Part shown: piece after piece, positions 52,140 to 60,557 of the stretch
Position numbering within the stretch: position 1 is the stretch's first letter
Layout: every line of letters begins with the position of its first letter
Source of the DNA: Pseudoglutamicibacter albus
Lineage (GTDB): Bacteria > Actinomycetota > Actinomycetes > Actinomycetales > Micrococcaceae
DNA: 64,000 bases
Assembly (NCBI RefSeq): GCF_022346425.1
Contig: NZ_JAKRCW010000014.1
Location: 1 to 64,000, forward strand
Reading direction: 5' to 3'
Made by a program: the position numbers and the translations under genes
The notes under the pieces: model-generated
The model's input: the letters and a program-made list of their open reading frames with translations, nothing else
Databases searched by the model: none
What the model was told of the DNA's origin: nothing

Positions 52140-52820
52140 ATGACGCGCACACTAGCGAGGTCTACCGCTGCACCGGCGCCCGTCGCTACACCGGGCTCTG
52201 CTGTCGCTGCATCGGCCTCTTCTGTCGGTGCACAGCGCCGTGCCGTCGCATTAGGTGCGGTGGCGTTCACGCTGTTGCTGCTCATCGCCTCGGTCTTTGG
52301 TGCGCCAGCCGCGCACGCTCATGACCGTTTGGTTGACTCCACCCCTGCCAGCCAAGAGGCACTTGATCAGGCTCCGCAGGACATCACGCTTGAGTTCTCG
52401 GGGCGCCCCATGGATTTGGGCACCATGATCATGGTGGTGGATGCCGAACAGAAGAACCACGCTGAGGGCCTTGACGCGAAGATCAAGGACTTCAAAGTCA
52501 CCCAGCCCTTGGATGGGAAACTGCCGGATGGATACTACGAAATCCGGTGGCGTGTGGTTTCTGAGGATGGACACCCCATCTCGGGGACTATCCCGTTTTC
52601 TGTAGGTGATGTCACTGACGCGCCCAAGGTTCCTGCCCTTGACGGTAAGGACGTCGATAGCGGCAGTATCTATGACGGTGCTGCCGAAGCCTCAGCTAGC
52701 GCTGATTCCGAGAAGGAATCTGGTGTCCCTGTCTGGGTTATCGCGGCCGCCGGCGCAGGCGTTGTGATAGCGGGTCTGGCCGTCTGGTATTTCGCCAGCC
52801 GAGGCCAAAAAACTAACTGA
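52140..52820 (+). CDS. copC: CopC-domain copper-binding protein
   Basis: A 226-residue protein exported by a signal with helix FTLLLLIASVFGAPAAHA after an alanine-rich N-region. The mature part begins HDRLVDSTPASQEALDQAPQDITLEFSGRP and includes YEIRWRVVSEDGHPISGTIPFSVG, the CopC beta-barrel with its N-terminal copper histidine. A C-terminal helix (VWVIAAAGAGVVIAGLAVWYF) anchors it to the outer face of the membrane. The ATG at 52140, ten bases after GGGGGAG, is preferred. First gene of a copper operon with the PCuAC chaperone and DyP peroxidase. Confidence 0.88.
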   Translation: MTRTLARSTAAPAPVATPGSAVAASASSVGAQRRAVALGAVAFTLLLLIASVFGAPAAHAHDRLVDSTPASQEALDQAPQDITLEFSGRPMDLGTMIMVVDAEQKNHAEGLDAKIKDFKVTQPLDGKLPDGYYEIRWRVVSEDGHPISGTIPFSVGDVTDAPKVPALDGKDVDSGSIYDGAAEASASADSEKESGVPVWVIAAAGAGVVIAGLAVWYFASRGQKTN

Positions 52821-52845
52821 GGCACAACCTTCGTAAAGGACCATC

Positions 52846-53481
52846 ATGAACCGTCGTATTTCCGCCGCAATCGCACTGAGTGCAGCTGCTCTTCTCGGCT
52901 TGTCCGCATGCTCGGGTGACACGAAGAAGGAAGAGACCAAGCAGGAGGCCTCGCAGGAAGCGCTCGTAGCCAAGGACGCCTGGGTAAAGGCGGCCTCTGA
53001 AGGCATGACCGCCGCATTCGGCGTCATCGAGAACAAGACTGATAAAGACGTCACTATCGAATCCGCAACCAGCGAGTACGCGAAGAAGGTAGAGCTGCAC
53101 GAGGTCATCGACACCCCGGATGGCAGCAAGAAGATGCAGGAGAAGGAAGGCGGCTTCGTTGTTCCTGCACACAAGAGCATCACTCTCGAGCCAGGCGCTG
53201 ACCACCTGATGTTCATGGGCTTGTCCAAGGAGATCAAGCCGGGTGACACGATCAAGATCACCCTCAAGACCACCGACGGCGAAAGCTTCGACATTGAGGC
53301 CCCAGCCAAGGAATTCACCGGCGCCAACGAAAACTACGATGACGACCACGCCGGCCACGGCGAACACGGTGGACACGGTGATAAGTCCGATAAGAAGGAC
53401 AAGGACGAGCACAGCGATCACAGCGGCCACGACCACGGCGACCATGATCACGGTGACAAGGAAGACAAGAAGGACAAGTAA
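52846..53481 (+). CDS. PCu(A)C copper chaperone lipoprotein with histidine-rich tail
   Basis: A 211-residue lipoprotein; lipobox LSAC gives Cys22. The DUF461/PCuAC domain (about 45-150) contains the H…M copper site in VELHEVIDTPDGSKKMQ and GADHLMFMG. The last 50 residues are an unusual tail of HAGHGEHGGHGD and HDHGDHDHGD type, dense in His, Asp and Lys, which could bind additional copper or zinc. RBS AAAGGA precedes the ATG. Such chaperones supply copper to cytochrome oxidase. Placement after copC and before a DyP peroxidase supports extracytoplasmic copper handling. Confidence 0.9.
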   Translation: MNRRISAAIALSAAALLGLSACSGDTKKEETKQEASQEALVAKDAWVKAASEGMTAAFGVIENKTDKDVTIESATSEYAKKVELHEVIDTPDGSKKMQEKEGGFVVPAHKSITLEPGADHLMFMGLSKEIKPGDTIKITLKTTDGESFDIEAPAKEFTGANENYDDDHAGHGEHGGHGDKSDKKDKDEHSDHSGHDHGDHDHGDKEDKKDK

Positions 53482-53529
53482 GTTCCTTCCTGCTTACGCA
53501 TCGGCGTCGACAGAAAGGATGAGGCACGT

Positions 53530-54792
53530 ATGACCCACGCGGAACAAGACGACCAGAAAGGTCGGGGTGGCTTATCACGCCGCTCATTGCTCTTCGGGGG
53601 TGCCGCGACCGTAGCGGGAGCTGCGGCCGTTGTCGGCGTCGATGCGTTCGCAAGCAATCGAGAAGATCAGGCGAGGCAAGAAGCTCTCGCGGATGCTGAC
53701 GTCATCCAAGGCGTCAAGAAGCTACCGTTCTATGGCAAACACCAAGCCGGCATCGAGATGTACCCGCAGGCGCATCAGACTCTGGTGGGGTTGACGCTGA
53801 AGAAGACAGCGGACCGCGAAGGTCTCCACCGGATGCTGAATATTCTTACCGACGATGCGTCCCGCCTCACGCAGGGTGACGGTGCGTTGGCGGATACGGA
53901 GCCGGAGCTCGCGCTCTATCCCTCGCGGCTCACCGTGACGTTCGGTTTCGGCTCTGAGATGGTCAAGCGGATCAACCCTGACCCGAAGGTCATGCCGGAC
54001 TGGCTCAAGCCGCTGCCGAAATACAAACGTGACACCCTGAAACCGGAGTGGACTGGCGGGGACTTCCTGATTCAGGTGGCAGCGGATGATCCGGTGACGG
54101 TCGCTCACGCAACCCGCATGTTGCTCAAGGACTCGCGACATTTTATGGATGTCGCGTGGGTTCAGCAGGGGTTCCGGCGCGCCTATGGATCGCAGAAAGA
54201 CACCCACACGCAGCGCAACCTTTTCGGGCAGCTGGACGGCACCGTGAATATGGCGCCGGAGACGGATGATTTCGCTTCCGTCGTGTGGGAAGGGCCTAAG
54301 GCGAACCCTGCCTGGCTTGATGGTGGGACGAGCTTGGTGATCCGCCGCATCGAGATGATGCTGGATAAGTGGGACCGCCTGGACCGCGATGGCCGCGAAG
54401 CCTCTGTAGGCCGCCGCATGGCTTCCGGCGCCCCGTTGACGGGCCAGAAGGAGCACGACGAACCTGACTTTGAGGCCAACAACGCGGCCGGGTTCCCGGT
54501 GATCGCGGACTTCGCGCACATCCGCCGGGCACGCTCGGATAACCCGCACGAGCGGATCTTCCGCCGCGTCTATAACTACGACGTGCACCCCACCGGGACC
54601 GAAGTCTCAGATTCCGGGTTGATTTTCACCGCGTTCCAGCACAACCCTGTGACCCAGTACGCGCCGCTACAGAAGCGGCTTGATGAGCTTGATCTGCTCA
54701 ACGAGTGGATCACCCACATCGGCTCGGCAGTGTTCGCGATCCCGCCAGGATGCAAAGACGGCGGGTTCATCGGCGAAACCCTCTTCGCGTAA
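53530..54792 (+). CDS. Dyp-type heme peroxidase (EfeB-like), Tat-exported
   Basis: A 420-residue peroxidase. The Tat signal has LSRRSLLFGGAATVAGAAAVV (about 16-36). The DyP GxxDG motif with the distal aspartate is FGQLDG, and the proximal heme histidine is in DFAHIRRARSDNP. GGFIGETLF is the typical C-terminus. EfeB-type enzymes act outside the membrane, in iron uptake or oxidation of substrates. It follows the copper chaperone gene, although in many actinobacteria it accompanies EfeU/EfeO, which are absent here. Confidence 0.9.
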   Translation: MTHAEQDDQKGRGGLSRRSLLFGGAATVAGAAAVVGVDAFASNREDQARQEALADADVIQGVKKLPFYGKHQAGIEMYPQAHQTLVGLTLKKTADREGLHRMLNILTDDASRLTQGDGALADTEPELALYPSRLTVTFGFGSEMVKRINPDPKVMPDWLKPLPKYKRDTLKPEWTGGDFLIQVAADDPVTVAHATRMLLKDSRHFMDVAWVQQGFRRAYGSQKDTHTQRNLFGQLDGTVNMAPETDDFASVVWEGPKANPAWLDGGTSLVIRRIEMMLDKWDRLDRDGREASVGRRMASGAPLTGQKEHDEPDFEANNAAGFPVIADFAHIRRARSDNPHERIFRRVYNYDVHPTGTEVSDSGLIFTAFQHNPVTQYAPLQKRLDELDLLNEWITHIGSAVFAIPPGCKDGGFIGETLFA

Positions 54793-54844
54793 CTGTCCTC
54801 AGGCCGCCGCTGGAGCGCACAGCGAGGCCAGGCCTCCAGCGCGG

Positions 54845-55627
54845 CTAGGCCGCCGCTGTTTTGGCGTTGGCTTTAGCTGAGAGCCGTTGCGCGCGTGCGA
54901 GCATGCCGGCGTCACCAAGCTGCGTGCCCATCGTGGTTAAGGCCCCTGCGAGTGCGGTGGGGCTCGTGGCTTTGGCTGAGGCGTCGTCGGCGGCTAGCTC
55001 AACCAGCAGGAGTGAGGCGCGGCGTAGCTCGCGGCCGGCCCGTAACGCGCCGAGGGCAATCGAGTTCACGTGGGCGATGCGTAGCGCGAGCCCGTGGCGT
55101 TGGGTGAGGTGGGCGTGTTCGTGCGCTATGACCGCGTCGAGTTCCGCGTCTGTGAGGGCTTCGCGCAGGCCGGAGGAGATGAAAACGGTCGCGTGCTTGA
55201 GGGGCACTGCGCATGCGAGCAGTTCGGCGGCGTGGAAGAGGATGAGTTCGTAGTCGCGGTGCTGGATGCGTTGATAGCTCGCTGATTCTAGATGCGAGAC
55301 TGTGGATCTCTGGATTTCCACGAGTGGTTCGGTCGCGGTATAGATCAGCGCGGTGACCGCGCCGAGCGCGAGCAGGCCGACCCAGGCCAGCATCGACAGC
55401 GTGAGTGATTCCAGCCCGGTTTCCGCTTTAGGGGTGGCGACGGCGGTGGTTGCGCTCAAGATGAGGCCGAGCAGAGTCAACCCAAGACCGGTGAAGAACG
55501 CGCCGAACCACAGAGTAAGGGCGAGCCTCGGGCGGCGAACATGCCAGTGGCCCTTGGTGAGCACGATGGGCGCTACAAAAGCGAGCGCTGTTGCGGTGCC
55601 GAAGCACGTGAGAACCCACCAGAGCAT
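54845..55627 (-). CDS. M56-family membrane metallopeptidase (BlaR1-like)
   Basis: A 260-residue protein: helix at the start, two or three more before the catalytic motif DAVIAHEHAHLTQRHGL (HExxH) at about residue 160-176, then a helical tail. It resembles BlaR1/MecR1-type signalling proteases but lacks a sensor domain. It follows the BlaI/CopY-like repressor gene on the same strand with a 25-bp gap, so together they should form a protease-controlled repressor switch. The start ATG has no clear ribosome site. Confidence 0.85.
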   Translation of the reverse strand: MLWWVLTCFGTATALAFVAPIVLTKGHWHVRRPRLALTLWFGAFFTGLGLTLLGLILSATTAVATPKAETGLESLTLSMLAWVGLLALGAVTALIYTATEPLVEIQRSTVSHLESASYQRIQHRDYELILFHAAELLACAVPLKHATVFISSGLREALTDAELDAVIAHEHAHLTQRHGLALRIAHVNSIALGALRAGRELRRASLLLVELAADDASAKATSPTALAGALTTMGTQLGDAGMLARAQRLSAKANAKTAAA

Positions 55628-55652
55628 AGTCGCAGTATGTCAGGAAACGGCG

Positions 55653-56015
55653 TTACTTCTTGGAACTGAACGCTTGGTTAAGCAGGGCGACGTCTGCGGC
55701 ATCGAGGTTACCGGCGAAAGCGAGCAGGGCCGCCTTGCGGTCATTGGCTTGGCCGAGGGCTGCGAGCATTCCGTGGCTCGCGGCGTCTTCATCGCTACGG
55801 ACAGCCTGGAAGGTTGTCTTGCGTGGAGAGGGACCGCCCCGGGTGACTTCGCCTTTCTTCTCTAAGCGGGCGAGCACCGTCATCAGCGTCGTGTATGCCG
55901 GCGTGGGTTCGTCGAAGGCGTCTTGCAGCTGGCGGGCGCTCATGGGGGAGCTGTTCTCCCGCAGAAGGTCTAGGACTTCGCGTTCCAGCTGGCCGCGTTC
56001 GCGAATCGGCGTCAC
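55653..56015 (-). CDS. BlaI/MecI/CopY-family repressor
   Basis: A 120-residue winged-helix repressor: LLRENSSPMSARQLQDAFDEPTPAYTTLMTVLARLEKKGEVTRGG (about 16-60) is the BlaI DNA-binding domain, followed by a helical dimerisation region. The GTG start has a strong AAGGAGGTGA site. The CopY CxCx4-5CxC metal motif is not present, so copper is not sensed directly by cysteines in this protein. It sits upstream of the M56 peptidase gene. Matching operators are seen upstream of this gene and of copC. Confidence 0.9.
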   Translation of the reverse strand: MTPIRERGQLEREVLDLLRENSSPMSARQLQDAFDEPTPAYTTLMTVLARLEKKGEVTRGGPSPRKTTFQAVRSDEDAASHGMLAALGQANDRKAALLAFAGNLDAADVALLNQAFSSKK

Positions 56016-56075
56016 GGTTGGGTCACCTCCTTGCTGAAGTTATGGGGAATTATCCCTGATCGATCCTATATAACA

Positions 56076-56088
56076 CTACAAGATGTGG
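56076..56088. promoter_or_regulatory. BlaI/CopY-type operator upstream of blaI-like gene
   Basis: CTACAAGATGTGG is the reverse complement of the perfect copC-side palindrome except for one base (TGTGG instead of TGTAG). It lies 61-73 bases before the start. Confidence 0.55.
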
Positions 56089-56156
56089 CATCGGATGTCG
56101 CGTTGGTTCTTGTGGCTGTGACAGTAACTTAGGTTGTTGGTGGGTAGGCTGGTTTC

Positions 56157-57605
56157 ATGACCTTTCAGCGTGTACAGCAGGTTCGTGTTGCCGTCCCTCG
56201 TGAGGCCGTATGGGGTGCCTTGATGACCCCGGATGTGTGGCCCGTGGTGGACGATGCGATCCAGCGCTGCGCGCCGGTGGCTGAGGATGGCACGGTTCTG
56301 GACGATGTGGCCGCGGGTGAGACCGGTGACCTGACGGTGGGGCAGCGGATCATGGTGGTTCCTCGCGCGGTGGCGCGGGGCACGGTGCACGCGTTGACGG
56401 CACCCCCTGCGCGGGTTGTTGAGATGCATGAGGGTCTGCGTTTCGCGTGGCAGCAGGATCAACCTGGCGGGTTCACGAAGGTCACGTGGTCGCTGATTGA
56501 TTCCGCGGATGGTCGCGGGACCGTGGTCGAGCGGCGGATCGAGGCTGAGGGGCCTCTCGGGTCAGCGGCTGGTGGGGCGGCTTTCGGCGGCCTGCTGGAT
56601 AGCGATCTATCCAAGGTTGGTGCTCGCCTTTTCGAGATGCTCGCGGAGCCTGCCGATCACGATGCCGCACGTGCGTTGCCGCTGGTTGTGATCGCAGGCG
56701 GCACGGGGTTCTTGGGCAGCAGGCTTGCCCACACGTTGATGGCACGGGGCCGCCGCGTGGTGGTTTTGAGCCGTTCGCGGCGCACCGGGGGTTTGGTTCC
56801 GCGGCGCCAGTGGGATGGCGTGAGCGTTGGGGAGTGGGCGGAGGTTTTCGCTGACCCTGCCGGGGTTTCGATTGTGAACATGGTGGGGCCGCGCATGTTC
56901 AAGAAAGCGACGGCCGCGAAGATGGCGGAACTTCGCGTGGCCAGACTGACGGCGGCGCGTGCGCTGGCTCAGGCGGCGCGGAAGGCGAGGCGCGTGACGG
57001 GGTGGGTTCACGCATCGGCCCTTGCCTTGACTACCGATGTGGATGCGCCGGTATATACCGCGCAGACCGCGCCGGACTGGGCGCCGGAAGCGGTTCAGGG
57101 AATGGCCGCGTTGTTGCGTGAGTGGGAGAACGATGCACCTGAAAATGCCGTGGTGGTGCGGACCGCGCCCGTTCTGGGTTCCGGGATGCCGGGGCTTGCA
57201 GGGTTGAAGGCTGTTGCGGCATCGCGTGTGCGGCCGAGCGTGGACCCGTGGCTGTCCTGGATTCACGTGGAGGACTGGGCGCGGATTGTTGTGCATGCGC
57301 TGCTCATGCAGGAAGAGCAGACGGCCGATGCTGGTGCTCTCCAAGCGTTGAATGACCGGGTTGTGGTGGCGGCGGCTCCGGAGCCGATCAGGCTTTCGGA
57401 AGCGCTGCGGCTACTTGGTTCCGAGTCTGGTGGGGGTGTTCGGTTGCCGGTTCCGGCTGGTGTGATGCGTGCCGCTGGCGGGTTGGCGGGACTTGAGCCG
57501 GGGCTTCTGCTGCATGGTGTGAAGGCGGAGACGAACGCGGTTGAGGTGGTGGGGCCTGTGTTTGAGTATCCAAACTTTGAGCGGGCCGCGGTGACCTTCC
57601 GCTAA
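56157..57605 (+). CDS. SRPBCC–TIGR01777 (SDR epimerase) fusion protein
   Basis: A 482-residue protein. The first ~150 residues form an SRPBCC/polyketide cyclase-like barrel (QQVRVAVPREAVWGALMTPDVWPVVD and GLRFAWQQDQPGGFTKVTWSL). From about 176 VVIAGGTGFLGSRLAHTLMARG is an extended-SDR NAD(P) fold, with ALALTTDVDAPVYTA… and SWIHVEDWARI as in TIGR01777 proteins. This fusion is common in actinobacteria; its substrate is unknown. The start has a poor ribosome site. Confidence 0.85.
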   Translation: MTFQRVQQVRVAVPREAVWGALMTPDVWPVVDDAIQRCAPVAEDGTVLDDVAAGETGDLTVGQRIMVVPRAVARGTVHALTAPPARVVEMHEGLRFAWQQDQPGGFTKVTWSLIDSADGRGTVVERRIEAEGPLGSAAGGAAFGGLLDSDLSKVGARLFEMLAEPADHDAARALPLVVIAGGTGFLGSRLAHTLMARGRRVVVLSRSRRTGGLVPRRQWDGVSVGEWAEVFADPAGVSIVNMVGPRMFKKATAAKMAELRVARLTAARALAQAARKARRVTGWVHASALALTTDVDAPVYTAQTAPDWAPEAVQGMAALLREWENDAPENAVVVRTAPVLGSGMPGLAGLKAVAASRVRPSVDPWLSWIHVEDWARIVVHALLMQEEQTADAGALQALNDRVVVAAAPEPIRLSEALRLLGSESGGGVRLPVPAGVMRAAGGLAGLEPGLLLHGVKAETNAVEVVGPVFEYPNFERAAVTFR

Positions 57606-57649
57606 GGGAAGGTCACCGAGCCCGCCCAGAGTGTGCTGCCTAGCCGCGG

Positions 57650-58285
57650 CTAGATGGCGTCGGTACCGGTTGTGTCTGGCCCACCCTTCGGCCGGGTGCG
57701 CTTGAGCTCGTAGAAGGAAGGGACCGGCGCGAGCTTTTCGAGGCCGTCCCACAGGTCGAGGCCTTCTTCGCGGCTCGGCAGGGCGTTGATGACAGGCCCG
57801 AAGTAACCCTGTGGTTCCGCGCTGTCCTTCGTGAAGAGAACGATTGGCACGCCGACGTCGTTGCCGACCGCATCGAGCGCTGCTTGCTGTTCGGCTTCGA
57901 GGTGAGCGTCCCAGGACTCGTCGTCCGCGGCGTCGGCGAGGGATGCGTCAAGGCCGTGGTCCGCCAGGACGGTGGCGATGAGGGTGTCATCCATGTTGCT
58001 GTTTTGGGTGTGGTAGGCGCGGCCGAATGCGGTGTAGAGCTCGCCGGCGTCGGCACCGTTCTTTTCGGCGGCGGCGATGACGCGCAGTACGCGGTGGCCA
58101 GCGATGTGCCCGCGGCCGTTGTGGTCAGCGGTACCGTTACCGAGTTCGTCGTTTTTGATGGCGAGTGAGAAGGGGCGCCAGGTGACGGTGATGTCGCGGT
58201 CTTCTTGGACGCGGACGAGCCAGCGGCTGGTGACCCAGCAGAAGGGGCAGCAGGGGTCGTAGTAGAAGTCAACGGTGGTGCTCAT
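57650..58285 (-). CDS. DsbA-like reductase, Rv2466c family (mycothiol-linked)
   Basis: A 211-residue thioredoxin-fold protein with VDFYYDPCCPFCWVTSRWL; the CPFC active site is at about residues 13-16. NDELGNGTADHNGRGH and LAEAEEQ-type helices follow the family pattern of Rv2466c, a mycothiol-dependent reductase or nitroreductase. It is cytosolic, without a signal. AAGGAG precedes the ATG. It converges on the epimerase gene. Mycothiol dependence is inferred from the family. Confidence 0.85.
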   Translation of the reverse strand: MSTTVDFYYDPCCPFCWVTSRWLVRVQEDRDITVTWRPFSLAIKNDELGNGTADHNGRGHIAGHRVLRVIAAAEKNGADAGELYTAFGRAYHTQNSNMDDTLIATVLADHGLDASLADAADDESWDAHLEAEQQAALDAVGNDVGVPIVLFTKDSAEPQGYFGPVINALPSREEGLDLWDGLEKLAPVPSFYELKRTRPKGGPDTTGTDAI

Positions 58286-58485
58286 GACGCTCCTTCGGTT
58301 GGGGCCTTAGGTAAGTGCTTGCGTATGAGGCAAGCTCATCTGTTTTAACCGGTTCCGGGACCGGGTTTATTCCTTAGCGGCATGAGTCCTGCGGCTGGGT
58401 TCGCTATGGGTTGAAAACGCAATCTACGCACCTACGGAGGGGTAAAATTATAAGTGTAAAGTTGGTCTTCGCGAAGGAGCGAATG

Positions 58486-59400
58486 ATGTCGGAATTTAAC
58501 AACGCAGTTGAGTTCACAACTGTCACAGTTCTGGGTGGAGGCGTGCTGGGATCGCAGATCGCGATGCAGGCCGCTTACCACGGTAAAGACGTCACTATTT
58601 ACGATCCGTTCCAGGAATCCATCGACAAGCTGCCAGCCCGCTGGGCGTGGATGCGCAAGGGGTATAGCGAGGACCTGGCCGACTTCACGGACGAGAAGTT
58701 CGAGGAAGCTGTAGCGCGCATCAAGACAACAACTGACCTTGAAGAGGCGGTTTCCGACGTCGACATCATCATCGAGGCTGTCCCGGAGAACCTTGAGCTC
58801 AAGCGCGAAACCTGGACTAAGGTCGGCAAGCTGGCTGATGAACGGACCCTGTTGGCGACCAACACGTCGTCGTTGTTGCCGTCGCTGTTTGCTGACTCGA
58901 CGGGCGCTCCGGAGCGTTTCGTCGCGATCCATTATGCGAACCGGATCTGGAAGCAGAACCTCGCGGAGGTCATGGAGACCCCGAAGACGGAGCAGGCCTT
59001 CGTTGAGAAGGCGCTGACGTATGCCAAGGAGACCGGCATGGTTCCCGCTCATGTGAAGAAGGAAACCCCTGGCTACTTCCTGAACTCGCTACTGATCCCA
59101 TGGCTCAACGCCGGTAGCGACCTGTACATGAACGGCGTCGGTACCCCTGAGGACATCGATAACGCGTGGAAGCTCGGAACGGGCTTTGCACGCGGCCCGT
59201 TCGAGGTGTACGACGTGGTTGGTTTCCACGTGGCTTCCAACATCGCAAGCACGTCCGAGGATGAGACCCGTCAGCGTTTCGGTAAAAAACTCAAGGAAGC
59301 GATCGATGCCGGGTTCAGTGGTATCGCAGATGGCAAGGGCTTCTACATCTATGACGAGAACGGCAAGCCGGTAGGCCCGAACGAGTTCTTCACTGAGTGA
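58486..59400 (+). CDS. 3-hydroxyacyl-CoA dehydrogenase
   Basis: A 304-residue NAD enzyme of fatty acid oxidation or butanoyl-CoA metabolism. VTVLGGGVLGSQIAMQAAYHG (about 11-31) is the NAD-binding motif, ADERTLLATNTSSLLPS and FVAIHYANRIW (histidine) belong to the active site, and GYFLNSLLIPWLNAGSDLYMNGVGTPEDIDNAWKLGTGFARGPFEVYD is the C-terminal substrate domain. The ATG at 58486 (or 58483) is chosen after GAAGGAG; a longer read lacks a site. No partner enoyl-CoA hydratase is adjacent. A terminator follows about 120 bases downstream. Confidence 0.9.
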   Translation: MSEFNNAVEFTTVTVLGGGVLGSQIAMQAAYHGKDVTIYDPFQESIDKLPARWAWMRKGYSEDLADFTDEKFEEAVARIKTTTDLEEAVSDVDIIIEAVPENLELKRETWTKVGKLADERTLLATNTSSLLPSLFADSTGAPERFVAIHYANRIWKQNLAEVMETPKTEQAFVEKALTYAKETGMVPAHVKKETPGYFLNSLLIPWLNAGSDLYMNGVGTPEDIDNAWKLGTGFARGPFEVYDVVGFHVASNIASTSEDETRQRFGKKLKEAIDAGFSGIADGKGFYIYDENGKPVGPNEFFTE

Positions 59401-59520
59401 GGCACATGGCTGGTGTCTCGGCGGGGGTCGCTACGGTTGTGTAGCCTCGGTTGTGTAGGCGGGGCGGCGTAGGCGTCCAGTTCACCACCCCAGCTTGGTC
59501 GCGGTGAACCAGGCAGGCGG

Positions 59521-59556
59521 AAGGCCCCGGGAGCGAAACGATCCCGGGGCCTTTGC
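59521..59556 (+). terminator. rho-independent terminator after the hydroxyacyl-CoA dehydrogenase gene
   Basis: AAGGCCCCGGGA pairs with TCCCGGGGCCTT around GCGAAACGA, followed by a short T run. Confidence 0.85.
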
Positions 59557-59575
59557 AGTGCGGTAGGTGCTGCAG

Positions 59576-59932
59576 CTAGATGAGGCTCAACGCTAGTGTG
59601 GCGCAGGACAGGGCGAGCATTCCTAGGCAGTTGATCCAGAAGGCTGAGCCTGTTGCTTTCGCGCGGATGTGGGCTATGGCTGCGCAGAGGAAGTAGGCGA
59701 TCACACCGCTGTTTGCGGCGAAGGCTAGCCCTGGAATCCAGATCCCTGCGATGAGCCCGGCTGCTGCAAGCGCCTTGATGACGAGTAGGGACCACCACCA
59801 TTCTTCAGGAAAGCGGACACCGTGGAGGCAGTCGCGAATAAATTGGACCGGCCGGATTGATAGCGCAATGTCGATGAGGAGGACTGCTGCTAAGAGTGCT
59901 GGTGGTAACCATGCTGAGGGAATCAGGATCAT
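59576..59932 (-). CDS. DoxX-like family (DoxX_2) membrane protein
   Basis: A 118-residue, four-helix protein (LPPALLAAVLLIDIALSI, WWWSLLVIKALAAAGLIAGI, FAANSGVIAYFLCAAIAHI, INCLGMLALSCATLALSL), typical of DoxX_2 proteins of unknown role. The ATG at 59932 follows AGGAAG and overlaps the TetR stop by four bases (ATGA), so expression should follow that regulator. Confidence 0.8.
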   Translation of the reverse strand: MILIPSAWLPPALLAAVLLIDIALSIRPVQFIRDCLHGVRFPEEWWWSLLVIKALAAAGLIAGIWIPGLAFAANSGVIAYFLCAAIAHIRAKATGSAFWINCLGMLALSCATLALSLI

Positions 59933-60522
59933 GAGTTGCTTCCTGTAGGTGGGCAGATTGCGGTGAAGACTTTGCGTAGCTGGGTGAGGAGGTCGGTGCC
60001 GGACTGCTCGGTGGTGGATGCCCAGATGAATAGGTTGCCGATGTAGGCAGAATGAAGGGCTTCGGCCCGCCCGCGTGTGTCTGCTGGGTTTGTGCACCCG
60101 TGGGCGGTGATGAGTTGTTCGAACACTGTGATGAGTCGGCGTGCGAGGTCGGTGAAGACGACGGAGGTGTGGCGCCCGCTCACCAGGATCGATGCGTAGG
60201 TTCGGGCGAGTTCGCGGCGTTCCTCGAAGAGAGTGACGAACGGCTCCACGATGGCCACCGCACTCTCTCCGCACGGTTTGTTGGGATCTAAGACGGGGGT
60301 GTCGATGCGCTGTTGGCGTTGATCGATGAGGTCATCGAAGAGCTCAACGAGGAGGGCTTCTTTGTCCCCGGCGGCCATGACGGTGCCGACGCTCACGCCG
60401 GCTTCTTGCGCGATGTCGCGAACTGTCGTGGATGTGAACCCGCGCTCGCCGAATAGACGATGTGCAGCTTCCAACACGGCGCGACGGGTTGCTTGCCGCG
60501 TTTCTGTCCGAGTAAGGGCCAC
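59929..60522 (-). CDS. TetR-family regulator of the DoxX-like gene
   Basis: A 197-residue regulator; the helix-turn-helix is TVRDIAQEAGVSVGTVMAAGDKEALLVELFDDLID (about 30-64). The second recognition half GTVMAAGDKEALL lacks the usual aromatic YYHF-type residues. The GTG at 60522 follows AGGAGG by five bases and is preferred to the GTG thirty bases upstream. Two overlapping-type palindromes lie just upstream of the start, suggesting autorepression. It is co-translated with the DoxX gene downstream. Confidence 0.88.
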   Translation of the reverse strand: MALTRTETRQATRRAVLEAAHRLFGERGFTSTTVRDIAQEAGVSVGTVMAAGDKEALLVELFDDLIDQRQQRIDTPVLDPNKPCGESAVAIVEPFVTLFEERRELARTYASILVSGRHTSVVFTDLARRLITVFEQLITAHGCTNPADTRGRAEALHSAYIGNLFIWASTTEQSGTDLLTQLRKVFTAICPPTGSNS

Positions 60523-60532
60523 GGAAACCTCC

Positions 60533-60557
60533 TGAACATGTTCACTGAACACGTTCA
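60533..60557. promoter_or_regulatory. tandem TetR operators
   Basis: TGAACATGTTCA (60533-60544) and TGAACACGTTCA (60546-60557) are adjacent near-identical palindromes, directly next to the AGGAGG of the TetR gene. Confidence 0.7.

Noticed and set aside
60533-60557. LexA/SOS box
   Set aside because: The GAAC…GTTC halves are separated by two bases, not the four of Gram-positive LexA sites, and the context is a TetR gene.
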